From Xylocopilactobacillus apis (GTDB taxonomy: Bacteria; Bacillota; Bacilli; Lactobacillales; Lactobacillaceae), in contig NZ_AP026801.1 of assembly GCF_033095965.1 (NCBI RefSeq), positions 186,001-250,000 of the forward strand: a stretch of 64,000 bases of DNA, read 5' to 3'. The first letter of the stretch is position 1. Every line of letters begins with the position of its first letter. The translations under genes and the position numbers were made by a program. Of this stretch, positions 41,767 to 50,548 are shown one piece after another. The notes under the pieces were generated by a model. The model saw only the letters and a program-made list of their open reading frames with translations, was not told the DNA's origin and searched no databases.

Positions 41767-42768
41767 TTATTCCTCGATTTCGGGATCAAGTGCATCTCTT
41801 AATCCATCGCCTAAAAGATTGAAAGAAATCATAATGATGCAGATCATTAAAGCAGGGAAAAATAATTGGTATGGCAGATAGTGAAAAGCCTGCTGCCCAT
41901 CAGAAAGCAACGTTCCAAGACTTGCGTTTGGAGCAGGAATTCCAATTCCAATGTAGCTTAAAAATGCTTCAAAGAAAATAGCAGAAGGAATTGTAAACAT
42001 AGTCTGAATTATAATGGTTGAAGAAATGTTTGGCAGAATATGTTTAAAAGCAATTCTTACCTTACTAACTCCTAAATTTTTAGCTGCCAAGATAAAGTCT
42101 TGATTTTTAATTTTTAAAGTTGCAGCTCTTGTCAAACGAGCCATTGTAAACCAGCTGCTATAGGCAATCGCAATAATAATTGATATTAAGCCCGGCTTGA
42201 AAACAAGCAGCATTAAGATCACAACGACTAGACTGGGAATTGAAGAGATAATTTCTATTAATCTCTGCATAATTAGGTCAGCTTTGCCTCCGAGATAACC
42301 TGAGATAACTCCATAGCTTACGCCAATTAATAAATCCACTGCTGTTGAAATTAATGCAATAAGTAAAGAAAGTCTGGTCCCAGCTAAGATTCGAGAGAAT
42401 AAATCTCTTCCCAAGTAATCTGTTCCCATCACAAAATATGTTGATTTTGGAACGTGGGAAAGAGCGTATAGATCACTACTCCCGACTTTACCTGTAAATC
42501 CAGGAATTTTACCTGAACCAATTTTGGGTGGAAGATAAGCATAAGATACATTCTGGTGGTTAGGATTAGTCGGATTAAGCCAGATAGAAACAAATGAAAC
42601 CACCGTAATAAAAATAATAACCACTAAGGAAGCTATTGCGACCTTATTTTTTTTGAAGCGCCTAAGAACGTCCTGATTGTATGAAAGATTTGTTTTGTTG
42701 GAAGAAAAGGTCTGTATAAAGCTTTTTTTGCCTGATGCAAAGTCAAAGTCGCTTTTAGATAGTTTCAT
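41767..42768 (-). CDS. oppC: Oligopeptide ABC importer permease OppC
   Basis: A 333-residue permease with the OppC N-terminal extension (one helix near 45-65, then an extracellular loop ending G-T-D-Y-L-G-R-D-L-F-S-R) and five further helices. The EAA loop is A-A-K-N-L-G-V-S-K-V-R-I. It overlaps oppB by 14 bases. Confidence 0.93.
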   Translation of the reverse strand: MKLSKSDFDFASGKKSFIQTFSSNKTNLSYNQDVLRRFKKNKVAIASLVVIIFITVVSFVSIWLNPTNPNHQNVSYAYLPPKIGSGKIPGFTGKVGSSDLYALSHVPKSTYFVMGTDYLGRDLFSRILAGTRLSLLIALISTAVDLLIGVSYGVISGYLGGKADLIMQRLIEIISSIPSLVVVILMLLVFKPGLISIIIAIAYSSWFTMARLTRAATLKIKNQDFILAAKNLGVSKVRIAFKHILPNISSTIIIQTMFTIPSAIFFEAFLSYIGIGIPAPNASLGTLLSDGQQAFHYLPYQLFFPALMICIIMISFNLLGDGLRDALDPEIEE

Positions 42769-43696
42769 AGTTTTCTCCCGTTTCTAAAGAAATTCGAGGA
42801 TCGATAAACACATACAATATATCAATAATAAAGGTGACAAATATAAGAATCGAAGAATAAAGAATCGTTAATCCCATAATCGTGGGGTAGTCATTAGTAG
42901 TAATTGATTTGACAAATTGTTCGCCGATTCCTGGAACTGAAAAAATATTTTCAACAACCATTGATCCGGTCATTAAATCAACAATCATCGGACCTGTAAC
43001 GGTAATAATTGGCACCATCGAATTACGCAAGGCATGATTTTTAATAAGTTCCCATGAACTGTCGCCTTTGGCTTTTGCGAGCTCAATGTAGTCACTGTGG
43101 AGAATTTCAACCATTTCGGATCGCATAAAGCGGGCAGTATTTGCAAGAGGTGCCATTGCTAGAGCCAAAGTAGGCAGGATGCTGTAACTAAAACCATTCC
43201 ACAAAGCAGCCGGTAAAAGATGCCATTTGTCGGCAAGAAAAAATTGAAGAATAACGGCAAATACAAAGTTTGGAACTGAACGACCAAGGATTGCAAAAAA
43301 AGTTGCAGTTGTATCAATCCAAGTCTTGCGATGAATTGCTGAAATTGTACCTAAAATAATGCCAATAAATGTTCCGATAATTAAAGCTTGAAAGGTCAAC
43401 TGCATCGTTGGCCCCAATCTAGAGAATATTAATTGAGAAACCGGCTGATCACTAAATTGAAAGCTGGTACCGAAATTTCCGTGAAAGACATTAACCAGAT
43501 ATTTAAAATATTGAAGCCAAATCGGGTCATTTAGACCAAATTGCTGGTTAAGGATGTGCACTTGACTTGCTGTTAACTTGTCTGCATTGGCATAAGGAGA
43601 GCCGGGCATTAATTTTAGTAAAAAGAAAGTAATCGTAATAATGATATACATTGTGATAATCATATATCCGATTCTTTTAAAAATATACTTAACCAT
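42755..43696 (-). CDS. oppB: Oligopeptide ABC importer permease OppB
   Basis: A 313-residue permease with six helices and the OppB opening (F-K-R-I-G-Y-M-I-I-T, L-M-P-G-S-P). The EAA loop is A-K-A-K-G-D-S-S-W-E-L, and V-E-N-I-F-S-V-P-G-I-G follows. The ATG follows ACAGGAGGGAGGA. It is the first gene of the operon. No oppA/dppA-type binding protein is encoded on either side, so the importer must use a receptor from elsewhere. Confidence 0.93.
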   Translation of the reverse strand: MVKYIFKRIGYMIITMYIIITITFFLLKLMPGSPYANADKLTASQVHILNQQFGLNDPIWLQYFKYLVNVFHGNFGTSFQFSDQPVSQLIFSRLGPTMQLTFQALIIGTFIGIILGTISAIHRKTWIDTTATFFAILGRSVPNFVFAVILQFFLADKWHLLPAALWNGFSYSILPTLALAMAPLANTARFMRSEMVEILHSDYIELAKAKGDSSWELIKNHALRNSMVPIITVTGPMIVDLMTGSMVVENIFSVPGIGEQFVKSITTNDYPTIMGLTILYSSILIFVTFIIDILYVFIDPRISLETGENYETI

Positions 43697-43845
43697 ATTC
43701 CTCCCTCCTGTAACCGTTTATTTTACTATACCGCAAAATTGTAAAATTATTTGAAAAAAATGAAAATATCCTTTTGTTACAAGTACTTTTATACAGCTTT
43801 TTGATTAATTATTATGATAATCGTAATCTTTTTTTATAATTATTA

Positions 43846-43874
43846 TTGACGTGCATGTAACCTTTCCGTAGAAT
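43846..43874 (+). promoter_or_regulatory. Promoter of the first livJ
   Basis: TTGACG, 17 bases, TAGAAT. The last nine spacer bases (AACCTTTCC) and the -10 box recur in the promoter of the second livJ. Confidence 0.75.
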
Positions 43875-43910
43875 AAAGCCTAACATTTTATTTAAGACGG
43901 GAGAAAAGTT

Positions 43911-45095
43911 ATGAAAAAAATGAAACAAATTTCCGTTCTAGTTATGTTACTTTCTTTATCTATCTTTTTTTTAGTTGGTTGTGCTGCAAAGCCTCAAACA
44001 ATTGGTAATGAGCCTAAAGGTTCTGAAATATCAATTGGTGTAAATCTGGAACTTAGTGGAAATGCTGCTGCCTATGGGCAAGCAGCGCTTAAGGGAATTA
44101 ATTATGCAAGTGATCAAATTAATCACGATGGAGGCATTAAAATTAAGGGAAAAAGAATGAAAATTAAACTAGTTACGAAAGATAACACTAGTAATAATTA
44201 TCAAACAGCAATGGCAAATTCAAATCTTGCCTCTAGCGTGAAGGTATCTGCAATTATTGGACCGTGTGTTTCTGCTAATGTGGCAGCAGGTCTTCCTAAA
44301 GCAACTGAATCAGCAGTTCCAGTGTTAACTTCACAAGGAACTTCTGATAAATTAACCCTTCAAAGAAACGGTGAAGTTCAGCCAGATGCTTTTCGAGCTT
44401 GTTACACAGATAGTTATCAAGGAGTAATTCTTGCTCACTATGCTGATAATGTTTTAAAAGCTAACACAGTTGCAATATTAGGAGATAAAACTTCTGATTA
44501 TTCAGTTGGACTAATAAAAGCATTTAAGAGTGCATATAAAGGAAAGATTGTTGATACTCAGTATTATCAGGCAGGAGATAAGGATTTTAATGCAACGATT
44601 ACAAAGTTAAAAGGTGAGAAGTTTAAAGCCCTTTTTGTTCCTGGTTATTATAATGAAGCCGGGTTAATTATTAAACAAGCACGTCAAGCCGGAATTAAAG
44701 CTGCGATCCTTGGACCAGACGGCTTTTCTGATGATACATTGTTTAAATTAGCTGGTAAGGAAAATTCAACAAATATTTACTATACAAATCATTTTGATCC
44801 AATGGTACCTAATGATCGGGTAAAACCTTTCATTAAAGATTATAAGAAGAAATTTAAAGAAGAGCCATCAGGCTTTACAGCTCTTGGATATGATGCTGTT
44901 TATATGATTAAAACTGCGATTGAAAATGAACAGTCAGCTAATTCCAAGAAAGTAGCCCTTGGTCTTGCTAATCTTAAGGATTTTAAAGGTGTGACGGGAA
45001 CAATGACGATGGATAAAAATCATAATCCAAAAAAAGATGTAATCGTTGTTAAATTTAACCACGGAGTCAAAGTTTCAGCGACGGCGGTTAAGTAA
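43911..45095 (+). CDS. Branched-chain amino acid ABC transporter binding lipoprotein (copy 1)
   Basis: A 394-residue LivJ/LivK-type receptor. The signal peptide ends at a lipobox L-V-G-C (Cys24). The periplasmic-binding fold type I is evident from I-G-V-N-L-E-L-S-G near residue 42, K-L-V-T-K-D-N-T-S, A-I-I-G-P-C-V-S and F-V-P-G-Y-Y-N-E-A. It shares long identical stretches with the next gene (for example G-Y-D-A-V-Y-M-I-K). It has its own promoter and precedes the permease and ATPase genes. Ligand preference (Leu, Ile, Val or another) is open. Confidence 0.93.
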   Translation: MKKMKQISVLVMLLSLSIFFLVGCAAKPQTIGNEPKGSEISIGVNLELSGNAAAYGQAALKGINYASDQINHDGGIKIKGKRMKIKLVTKDNTSNNYQTAMANSNLASSVKVSAIIGPCVSANVAAGLPKATESAVPVLTSQGTSDKLTLQRNGEVQPDAFRACYTDSYQGVILAHYADNVLKANTVAILGDKTSDYSVGLIKAFKSAYKGKIVDTQYYQAGDKDFNATITKLKGEKFKALFVPGYYNEAGLIIKQARQAGIKAAILGPDGFSDDTLFKLAGKENSTNIYYTNHFDPMVPNDRVKPFIKDYKKKFKEEPSGFTALGYDAVYMIKTAIENEQSANSKKVALGLANLKDFKGVTGTMTMDKNHNPKKDVIVVKFNHGVKVSATAVK

Positions 45096-45173
45096 ATGAT
45101 TATGACAAATCTTACTTTATACATATAAATCGTTAAACATTCATTTATAGCTATTTTTTCTAATAATTATCAT

Positions 45174-45202
45174 TTGACATGTATAAAACCTTTCCGTAGA
45201 AT
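45174..45202 (+). promoter_or_regulatory. Promoter of the second livJ
   Basis: A perfect TTGACA, 17 bases, TAGAAT. The sequence from the spacer through CGGGAGAAAA is a duplicate of the upstream copy's leader. Confidence 0.78.
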
Positions 45203-45236
45203 AAAATCTAATAATCTTTAGGGCGGGAGAAAAATA

Positions 45237-46424
45237 TTGAAAAAAGAAAAACAAATATTAAGTCTACTTTGTTTGGCTTCATTATTAACCCTTTTTTTAA
45301 CCGGGTGTGCCTCGAAAGCTAAGGCAACAGGAAACGAGCCGAAGGGTTCGGAAGTACTAATTGGAGTAAATATTGAGCTTAGTGGAACGGCGGCATCATA
45401 TGGTCAGGCGACTTTGAAAGGGATTAACTATGCTGTTGAAAAAATTAATGAGAGTGGTGGAGTAAAGCTTAATGGTGATAAAAAGAAAATCAAACTTATT
45501 ACCAAAGATGACACCAGTAATAATTATCAAACGGCAATGGCAGCTTCAAATCTTGCTTCTAGTGCTAAAGTTTCAGCAATTGTTGGTCCTTGTGTTTCTG
45601 CCAGCTTTGCAGCGGCGCTGCCGAAAGCTACAGAAGCAGCGGTTCCAACGGTAGCACCAGCTGGGACAGCGGATACCCTAACGCTTAAAAAAGACGGAAG
45701 TGTTCAGCCGGATGCGTATAGAGCTTGTTATACTGATAGTTATCAAGGAGTAATTCTTGCGCACTATGCATATCAGAATTTGAAGGCTGACACGGTTGCA
45801 ATTTTGGGAGATAAAACTTCTGATTACTCAGCTGGATTAATTAAGGCTTTCAAAGGTGCATATAAAGGTAAAATTGTTGATACACAATACTATCAAGCGG
45901 GGGATAAAGATTTCAATGCAACGATTACTAAGTTGAAAAGTGAAAACTTTAAAGCATTATTTGTCCCAGGATATTACAACGAAGCAGGTTTAATTATTAA
46001 ACAAGCCCGTCAAGCAGGAATTAAGGCCGCAATTTTAGGGCCGGATGGTTTTTCAGATGATACCTTATTTAAGTTAGCTGGAAAAGAAAACGTGACTGAC
46101 GTTTATTATACAAATCATTTCGATGCCATGGCGCCGGCAAATGACCGCGTAAAACCTTTTATTAATTCATATAAAAAGAAATTTGGCGAAGAACCATCTG
46201 GTTTTACAGCACTTGGATATGATGCTGTTTATATGATTAAAGCAGCAATGGAAAAAGAACAGTCAGTCAATTCTATTAAGGTAGCAAAAGGATTGGCCAG
46301 CTTAACTAATTTTGAAGGGGTCACCGGAACGATGACCATGGATAAAAATCATAATCCAAAAAAGGATGTGATTGTTGTTAAATTTAATCATGGAGTTAAA
46401 GTATCTGCTGCCGCAGTACGATAG
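45237..46424 (+). CDS. livJ: Branched-chain amino acid ABC transporter binding lipoprotein (copy 2)
   Basis: A 395-residue paralogue of the preceding receptor, highly similar along its length. The lipobox is L-T-G-C (Cys24). TTG start behind GGGCGGGAGAAA. Differences concentrate around the binding-cleft regions (A-P-A-G-T-A-D instead of T-S-Q-G-T-S-D), which may change ligand range. It is 17 bases before livH and so belongs to the transporter operon. Confidence 0.93.
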   Translation: MKKEKQILSLLCLASLLTLFLTGCASKAKATGNEPKGSEVLIGVNIELSGTAASYGQATLKGINYAVEKINESGGVKLNGDKKKIKLITKDDTSNNYQTAMAASNLASSAKVSAIVGPCVSASFAAALPKATEAAVPTVAPAGTADTLTLKKDGSVQPDAYRACYTDSYQGVILAHYAYQNLKADTVAILGDKTSDYSAGLIKAFKGAYKGKIVDTQYYQAGDKDFNATITKLKSENFKALFVPGYYNEAGLIIKQARQAGIKAAILGPDGFSDDTLFKLAGKENVTDVYYTNHFDAMAPANDRVKPFINSYKKKFGEEPSGFTALGYDAVYMIKAAMEKEQSVNSIKVAKGLASLTNFEGVTGTMTMDKNHNPKKDVIVVKFNHGVKVSAAAVR

Positions 46425-46441
46425 TAGATGGGGAGAAAAAT

Positions 46442-47326
46442 ATGCAGGTAATTACACAACAAATATTTAATGGAATCTTTTTGGGTAGTATTTATGCCCT
46501 CTTAGCTCTAGGTTACACGATGGTTTATGGAATCATTGGTTTAATCAATTTCGCTCATGGTGATGTTTATATGATTGGTGCTTTTATTGGTTATTTTATG
46601 ATTACTAATTTGCACCTAAATTTTTGGATCACTTTAGTCTTTACAATGGCAGCATGTGCCTTAATCGGGATGCTAATTGAATTTTTAGCATATCGTCCCT
46701 TAAGACACCACGGTGCACCTAAAATTACTGCTTTAATTACAGCGATCGGGGTCTCTTTTCTATTAGAAAATGGAATGACTTTTCTCTTTGGAGGAGATTC
46801 ACGTTCTTTTCCCCAAGCAATTAAATTAGTGACGTATCAAATTGGATTTTTAAGAGTTACTAATATTCAAATTCTGATTTTTGTCGTTGCGGTTGTCTTA
46901 ATGATTGCATTACAATTTATTGTTCAAAAGACAAAAATGGGACGCGCAATGCGAGCAGTATCAGTTGATACGGATGCAGCTAGTATTGTAGGAATTAAGG
47001 TAGATCAAACGATCTCATTTACTTTTGCAATTGGTTCAGCATTAGCTGGAGCAGCAGGTGTATTAATTGGTCTTTACTATAATTCAATTGATCCTTTAAT
47101 GGGAATGACTCCCGGAATTAAAGCCTTTATCGCAGCAGTTGTCGGAGGAATCGGAGTAATTCCAGGAGCTGCAATTGGCGGTTGGCTGATTGGTTTGATT
47201 GAAACATTAACTTATTCAATTGGAATTTCTTCATGGAAAGATGCAGTAGTATATGTAGCTTTAATTCTAGTTCTGTTAGTTCGTCCAACAGGATTGTTTG
47301 GTAAAAAAGAAGGGGAGAAAGTTTAA
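46442..47326 (+). CDS. livH: Branched-chain amino acid ABC transporter permease LivH
   Basis: A 294-residue permease with about eight helices. The family start G-S-I-Y-A-L-L-A-L-G-Y-T-M-V-Y-G-I-I-G and I-N-F-A-H-G-D are unmistakable. The late segment A-A-V-V-G-G-I-G-V-I-P-G-A-A-I-G-G is also typical. The ATG follows GGGGAGAAA, and the stop overlaps livM by 1 base. Confidence 0.95.
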   Translation: MQVITQQIFNGIFLGSIYALLALGYTMVYGIIGLINFAHGDVYMIGAFIGYFMITNLHLNFWITLVFTMAACALIGMLIEFLAYRPLRHHGAPKITALITAIGVSFLLENGMTFLFGGDSRSFPQAIKLVTYQIGFLRVTNIQILIFVVAVVLMIALQFIVQKTKMGRAMRAVSVDTDAASIVGIKVDQTISFTFAIGSALAGAAGVLIGLYYNSIDPLMGMTPGIKAFIAAVVGGIGVIPGAAIGGWLIGLIETLTYSIGISSWKDAVVYVALILVLLVRPTGLFGKKEGEKV

Positions 47327-48285
47327 TGAAGAGAAATGTAAGAGATCAGCTTATATGGTTAGCAATTGCAGTTGGTGGCTGGCTATTAATTGATTTACTG
47401 ACTTTAGTCGGAATCATTAATCCCTTTATCCTAACGATTATTACAATGATTGAAATTAACGTTATTTTAGCCGTTAGTTTAAATTTAATTTTAGGTATTT
47501 CAGGACAATTTTCTTTGGGTCATGCTGGATTTATGGCGATCGGGGCCTATTCTTCAGCGATCATCGCAGAAAAAGTTGATAATTTTGGTGGCTTCTTAAT
47601 CGGAATTTTGATTGGAATTGCCATTTCTGGTTTAATCGCGTTAATCGAAGGAATTCCGACGTTGCGATTAAGAGGTGATTACTTAGCAATTGCAACGCTT
47701 GGAGTTTCTGAAATCATCCGAATAACCATCAACAATTTAGAAATTACAAATGGACCAAAAGGAATTTTTAATATTCCTCAACAATCAAACTGGTCGATTG
47801 TTTATATCTTTGCAGCAGCTATAACAATTATTATTGTTAATATTGTTCATAGTAAAACTGGTCGGGCAATTCTATCTGTACGGGACAATGAAATTGCAGC
47901 AGAATCAATTGGATTAAATACAACTAAATATAAAGTTATCGCCTTTGTTATTGGAGCCGCAGCTGCCAGTGTGGCAGGGAGCCTTTATGCAACATACCTT
48001 CAAAGCATCACTCCTGGTAACTTCTCGTTTATGCAGTCAATTTCAACTTTAATTATGGTTGTTCTTGGAGGAGTCGGAAGTATTACGGGTTCAATTTTGG
48101 CAGCAGTGGTTTTAGGATTTGTTGATGTTATTCTTCAAAATTATGGAGCGCTAAGAATGGTTCTGTACTCATTGTTGTTAATAATTTTTATGCTGTTTCG
48201 TCCTTCGGGATTTCTTGGAAGTTGGGAATTCTCAGTTAAACGTCTTTTTTCCGCTAAAGATAAATCGCAAAAGGAGACCAAATAA
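47326..48285 (+). CDS. livM: Branched-chain amino acid ABC transporter permease LivM
   Basis: A 319-residue permease. The core L-N-L-I-L-G-I-S-G-Q-F-S-L-G-H-A-G-F is the LivM signature. A-I-A-T-L-G-V-S-E-I-I-R and G-P-K-G-I follow, and V-V-L-G-G-V-G-S-I-T-G is near the end. Stop and start codons overlap with both neighbours, giving strict coupling in the livHMGF series. Confidence 0.95.
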   Translation: MKRNVRDQLIWLAIAVGGWLLIDLLTLVGIINPFILTIITMIEINVILAVSLNLILGISGQFSLGHAGFMAIGAYSSAIIAEKVDNFGGFLIGILIGIAISGLIALIEGIPTLRLRGDYLAIATLGVSEIIRITINNLEITNGPKGIFNIPQQSNWSIVYIFAAAITIIIVNIVHSKTGRAILSVRDNEIAAESIGLNTTKYKVIAFVIGAAAASVAGSLYATYLQSITPGNFSFMQSISTLIMVVLGGVGSITGSILAAVVLGFVDVILQNYGALRMVLYSLLLIIFMLFRPSGFLGSWEFSVKRLFSAKDKSQKETK

Positions 48286-49073
48286 TGGAATTATTACAAG
48301 TTGAGCATTTGACGAAAAACTTTGGTGGATTAACAGCAGTTAGTGATGTATCTCTAAAAGTAGATGATAATGAATTAATTGCTTTAATTGGACCAAACGG
48401 CGCAGGGAAAACCACAATCTTTAATTTATTAACCGGCGTAAGCGTTCCAACCAGTGGAACCGTAAAATTAAAGGTGAATGACAATCTTGAGTCATTAAAT
48501 GGTAAACCTGTTCATACAATAGCAGATCTTGGAATGGCCAGAACTTTTCAGAATATTAGACTTTTTAATAATCTAACAGTTTTGGATAACGTGATGGTTG
48601 GAATGACCAGTAAAACAAAGGAAAATATGTTGAGTGAAGTTTTCCGTACACCTAGCTTTTATCAAACAGAAGATTCAATGTATGAAGCAGCGATGAAATT
48701 ATTAAAGCTATTTAAAATGGAAGATAGTGCTGATCAGCTGGCAAGCAATTTAGCTTATGGGGAGCAAAGGCGTTTGGAAATAGCACGCGCATTAGCCACA
48801 AAACCCAAATTACTGTTTTTAGATGAACCAGCAGCCGGAATGAATCCAAACGAAACAGCAGATTTAACCAATACTATTAAAATGATTCAAGAAGAGTTTA
48901 AAATTGCAATTGTTTTAATCGAACATGATATGAGCTTAGTAATGGGATTAGCAAAAAGAATTTATGTCTTGGAATACGGAAAGTTAATTGCTGAAGGGAC
49001 TCCGAGTGAAATTCAAAATAATGAAGAAGTAATTCGCGCTTATCTAGGAGGTGACGATAATGACCTTGCTTGA
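48285..49073 (+). CDS. livG: Branched-chain amino acid ABC transporter ATPase LivG
   Basis: A 262-residue ATPase with Walker A G-P-N-G-A-G-K-T, the LivG-type A-R-T-F-Q-N-I-R-L-F Q-loop, signature variant L-A-Y-G-E-Q-R-R, Walker B L-F-L-D-E-P-A-A-G-M-N and switch E-H-D-M. AAGGAGACCAAATA precedes the ATG. It overlaps livF by 14 bases. Confidence 0.95.
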   Translation: MELLQVEHLTKNFGGLTAVSDVSLKVDDNELIALIGPNGAGKTTIFNLLTGVSVPTSGTVKLKVNDNLESLNGKPVHTIADLGMARTFQNIRLFNNLTVLDNVMVGMTSKTKENMLSEVFRTPSFYQTEDSMYEAAMKLLKLFKMEDSADQLASNLAYGEQRRLEIARALATKPKLLFLDEPAAGMNPNETADLTNTIKMIQEEFKIAIVLIEHDMSLVMGLAKRIYVLEYGKLIAEGTPSEIQNNEEVIRAYLGGDDNDLA

Positions 49074-49767
49074 TGTTTCAGATTTAAATGTTTCTTATGG
49101 AGCAATTAAGGCCGTTACGGGAATTAGTTTTCACGTTGATGAAGGTGAAATTGTAAGTTTAATCGGCGCAAACGGTGCTGGAAAATCTACGACTTTATTG
49201 ACAATTTCCGGCCTAATTAAACCAGAGTCAGGAACAATAAGTTTCTCCGGCGAGCAATTACCCAGAGATCCTTCGAAAATTGTATCTGCTGGAATTTCTC
49301 AAGTCCCTGAAGGCAGGCATATTTTTCCAGGCTTAACGGTGCTTGAAAATCTTCAGATGGGTGCATTTCTTCGCCATGATCGTGATGAAATTCGATCTGA
49401 TTATGACAGAGTTTTTGACCATTTTCCGGTTTTAAAACAACGTCGAAATCAAGATGCAGCAACATTATCAGGTGGGGAACAGCAAATGTTGGCAATGGGA
49501 AGAGCAATGATGGCTCGTCCAAAATTAATGCTTCTCGATGAACCTTCAATGGGTTTAGCACCACTTTTTATCAAAGAAATCTTTCGGATTATTAAGCAAA
49601 TAAAAGAAGAAGGCACGACAGTTTTATTAATTGAACAAAATGCTCGTACTGCTTTAGCAATTGCCGATCGAGGATATGTTTTAGAAACAGGAAATATCAC
49701 GATGTCTGGTACAGGAAAAGAATTACTGAATGATCCAGCAGTTAAAAAGGCGTATTTAGGAGGATAA
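49060..49767 (+). CDS. livF: Branched-chain amino acid ABC transporter ATPase LivF
   Basis: A 235-residue ATPase with Walker A G-A-N-G-A-G-K-S, V-P-E-G-R-H-I-F-P, signature L-S-G-G-E-Q-Q-M, Walker B M-L-L-D-E-P-S-M-G-L-A-P and I-E-Q-N. The start is the ATG at 49060, spaced correctly from AGGAGGTG (49046-49053). A GTG at 49051 in the same frame lies inside that site. Confidence 0.95.
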   Translation: MTLLDVSDLNVSYGAIKAVTGISFHVDEGEIVSLIGANGAGKSTTLLTISGLIKPESGTISFSGEQLPRDPSKIVSAGISQVPEGRHIFPGLTVLENLQMGAFLRHDRDEIRSDYDRVFDHFPVLKQRRNQDAATLSGGEQQMLAMGRAMMARPKLMLLDEPSMGLAPLFIKEIFRIIKQIKEEGTTVLLIEQNARTALAIADRGYVLETGNITMSGTGKELLNDPAVKKAYLGG

Positions 49768-49768
49768 A

Positions 49769-50395
49769 ATGGCTGTTATTGATTACATGACTAAGGATTT
49801 GATTACGGTTTCTTTAGATGAACATATAAATGAAGCTTTAGATATGATGAAAAGTAATCACATCAATCAAATTCCAGTACTTAAAGATGGTAAATTAGCG
49901 GGATTGATTACAAGAGAAGATATTGCAGCTGCCTTGCCTTCATCGTCTACTAGTCTTAGTGTTTATGAAATAAATTATTTAATTAGCAAAGCAATGATCT
50001 CAGATGTCATGGAAAAAGATGTAGCAACTATTTCTTCAGATGCTCAATTAGAAGATGCTGTTAAAATTATGCTCGATCGTAACATTAATGTCGTTGTAGT
50101 AGAAGATAATAATGAAGTAAAAGGAATTGTGACAAAAAATGATGTATTTGATGCTTTCCTTCAAATTGCCGGTTATGATTTGAAGAATAGCTCTTTTATT
50201 CGAGTGAAAGTTGCAGAAGATGCCAAGGGAGTTATCGCAAAGATTGGCGAAATTTTGGCTAATAATGGTTTTACAATTCTAAATTTGGTTGTGATTAGGC
50301 ATTCTGTCGATCGGGTTATTGAGCTTCATGTCGAAGGAAAAGATCTTTTAAAACTTAATAAAGATTTGACTGAAGCAGGTTTTGATCTTGAATAA
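49769..50395 (+). CDS. CBS-CBS-ACT domain protein of the liv operon
   Basis: A 208-residue soluble protein: two CBS domains (about 1-60 and 72-130) and a C-terminal ACT-like domain (about 140-208: F-I-R-V-K-V-A-E-D-A-K-G-V-I-A-K-I). This is the AcuB-like architecture. ACT domains commonly bind amino acids and CBS pairs bind adenine nucleotides. Placed 1 base after livF, behind AGGAGG, it is a good candidate for a sensor that tunes uptake or a metabolic step to branched-chain amino acid level. That role is inference. Confidence 0.85.
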   Translation: MAVIDYMTKDLITVSLDEHINEALDMMKSNHINQIPVLKDGKLAGLITREDIAAALPSSSTSLSVYEINYLISKAMISDVMEKDVATISSDAQLEDAVKIMLDRNINVVVVEDNNEVKGIVTKNDVFDAFLQIAGYDLKNSSFIRVKVAEDAKGVIAKIGEILANNGFTILNLVVIRHSVDRVIELHVEGKDLLKLNKDLTEAGFDLE

Positions 50396-50420
50396 GTTAA
50401 ATCAATTAGTTAATATGTAG

Positions 50421-50445
50421 GTCAGCTGATAAAGCTGGCTTTTTT
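50421..50445 (+). terminator. Intrinsic terminator of the liv operon
   Basis: GTCAGCT and AGCTGGC form a stem (one G-T pair) around GATAA, followed by T6. Confidence 0.85.
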
Positions 50446-50548
50446 AGTCAAGTGCGATTTTTAGAGCAGTTTTTTTTTAATTGTGAAAATGAAAGTGTTA
50501 TAAAATAGATATAATAATTATAGACATTTTTGATTGGAGAGGAGTATC

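Noticed and set aside
43740-43780. CodY-like box upstream of livJ
   Set aside because: AATTATTTGAAAAAA has four mismatches to the consensus, which is expected by chance in such AT-rich DNA.
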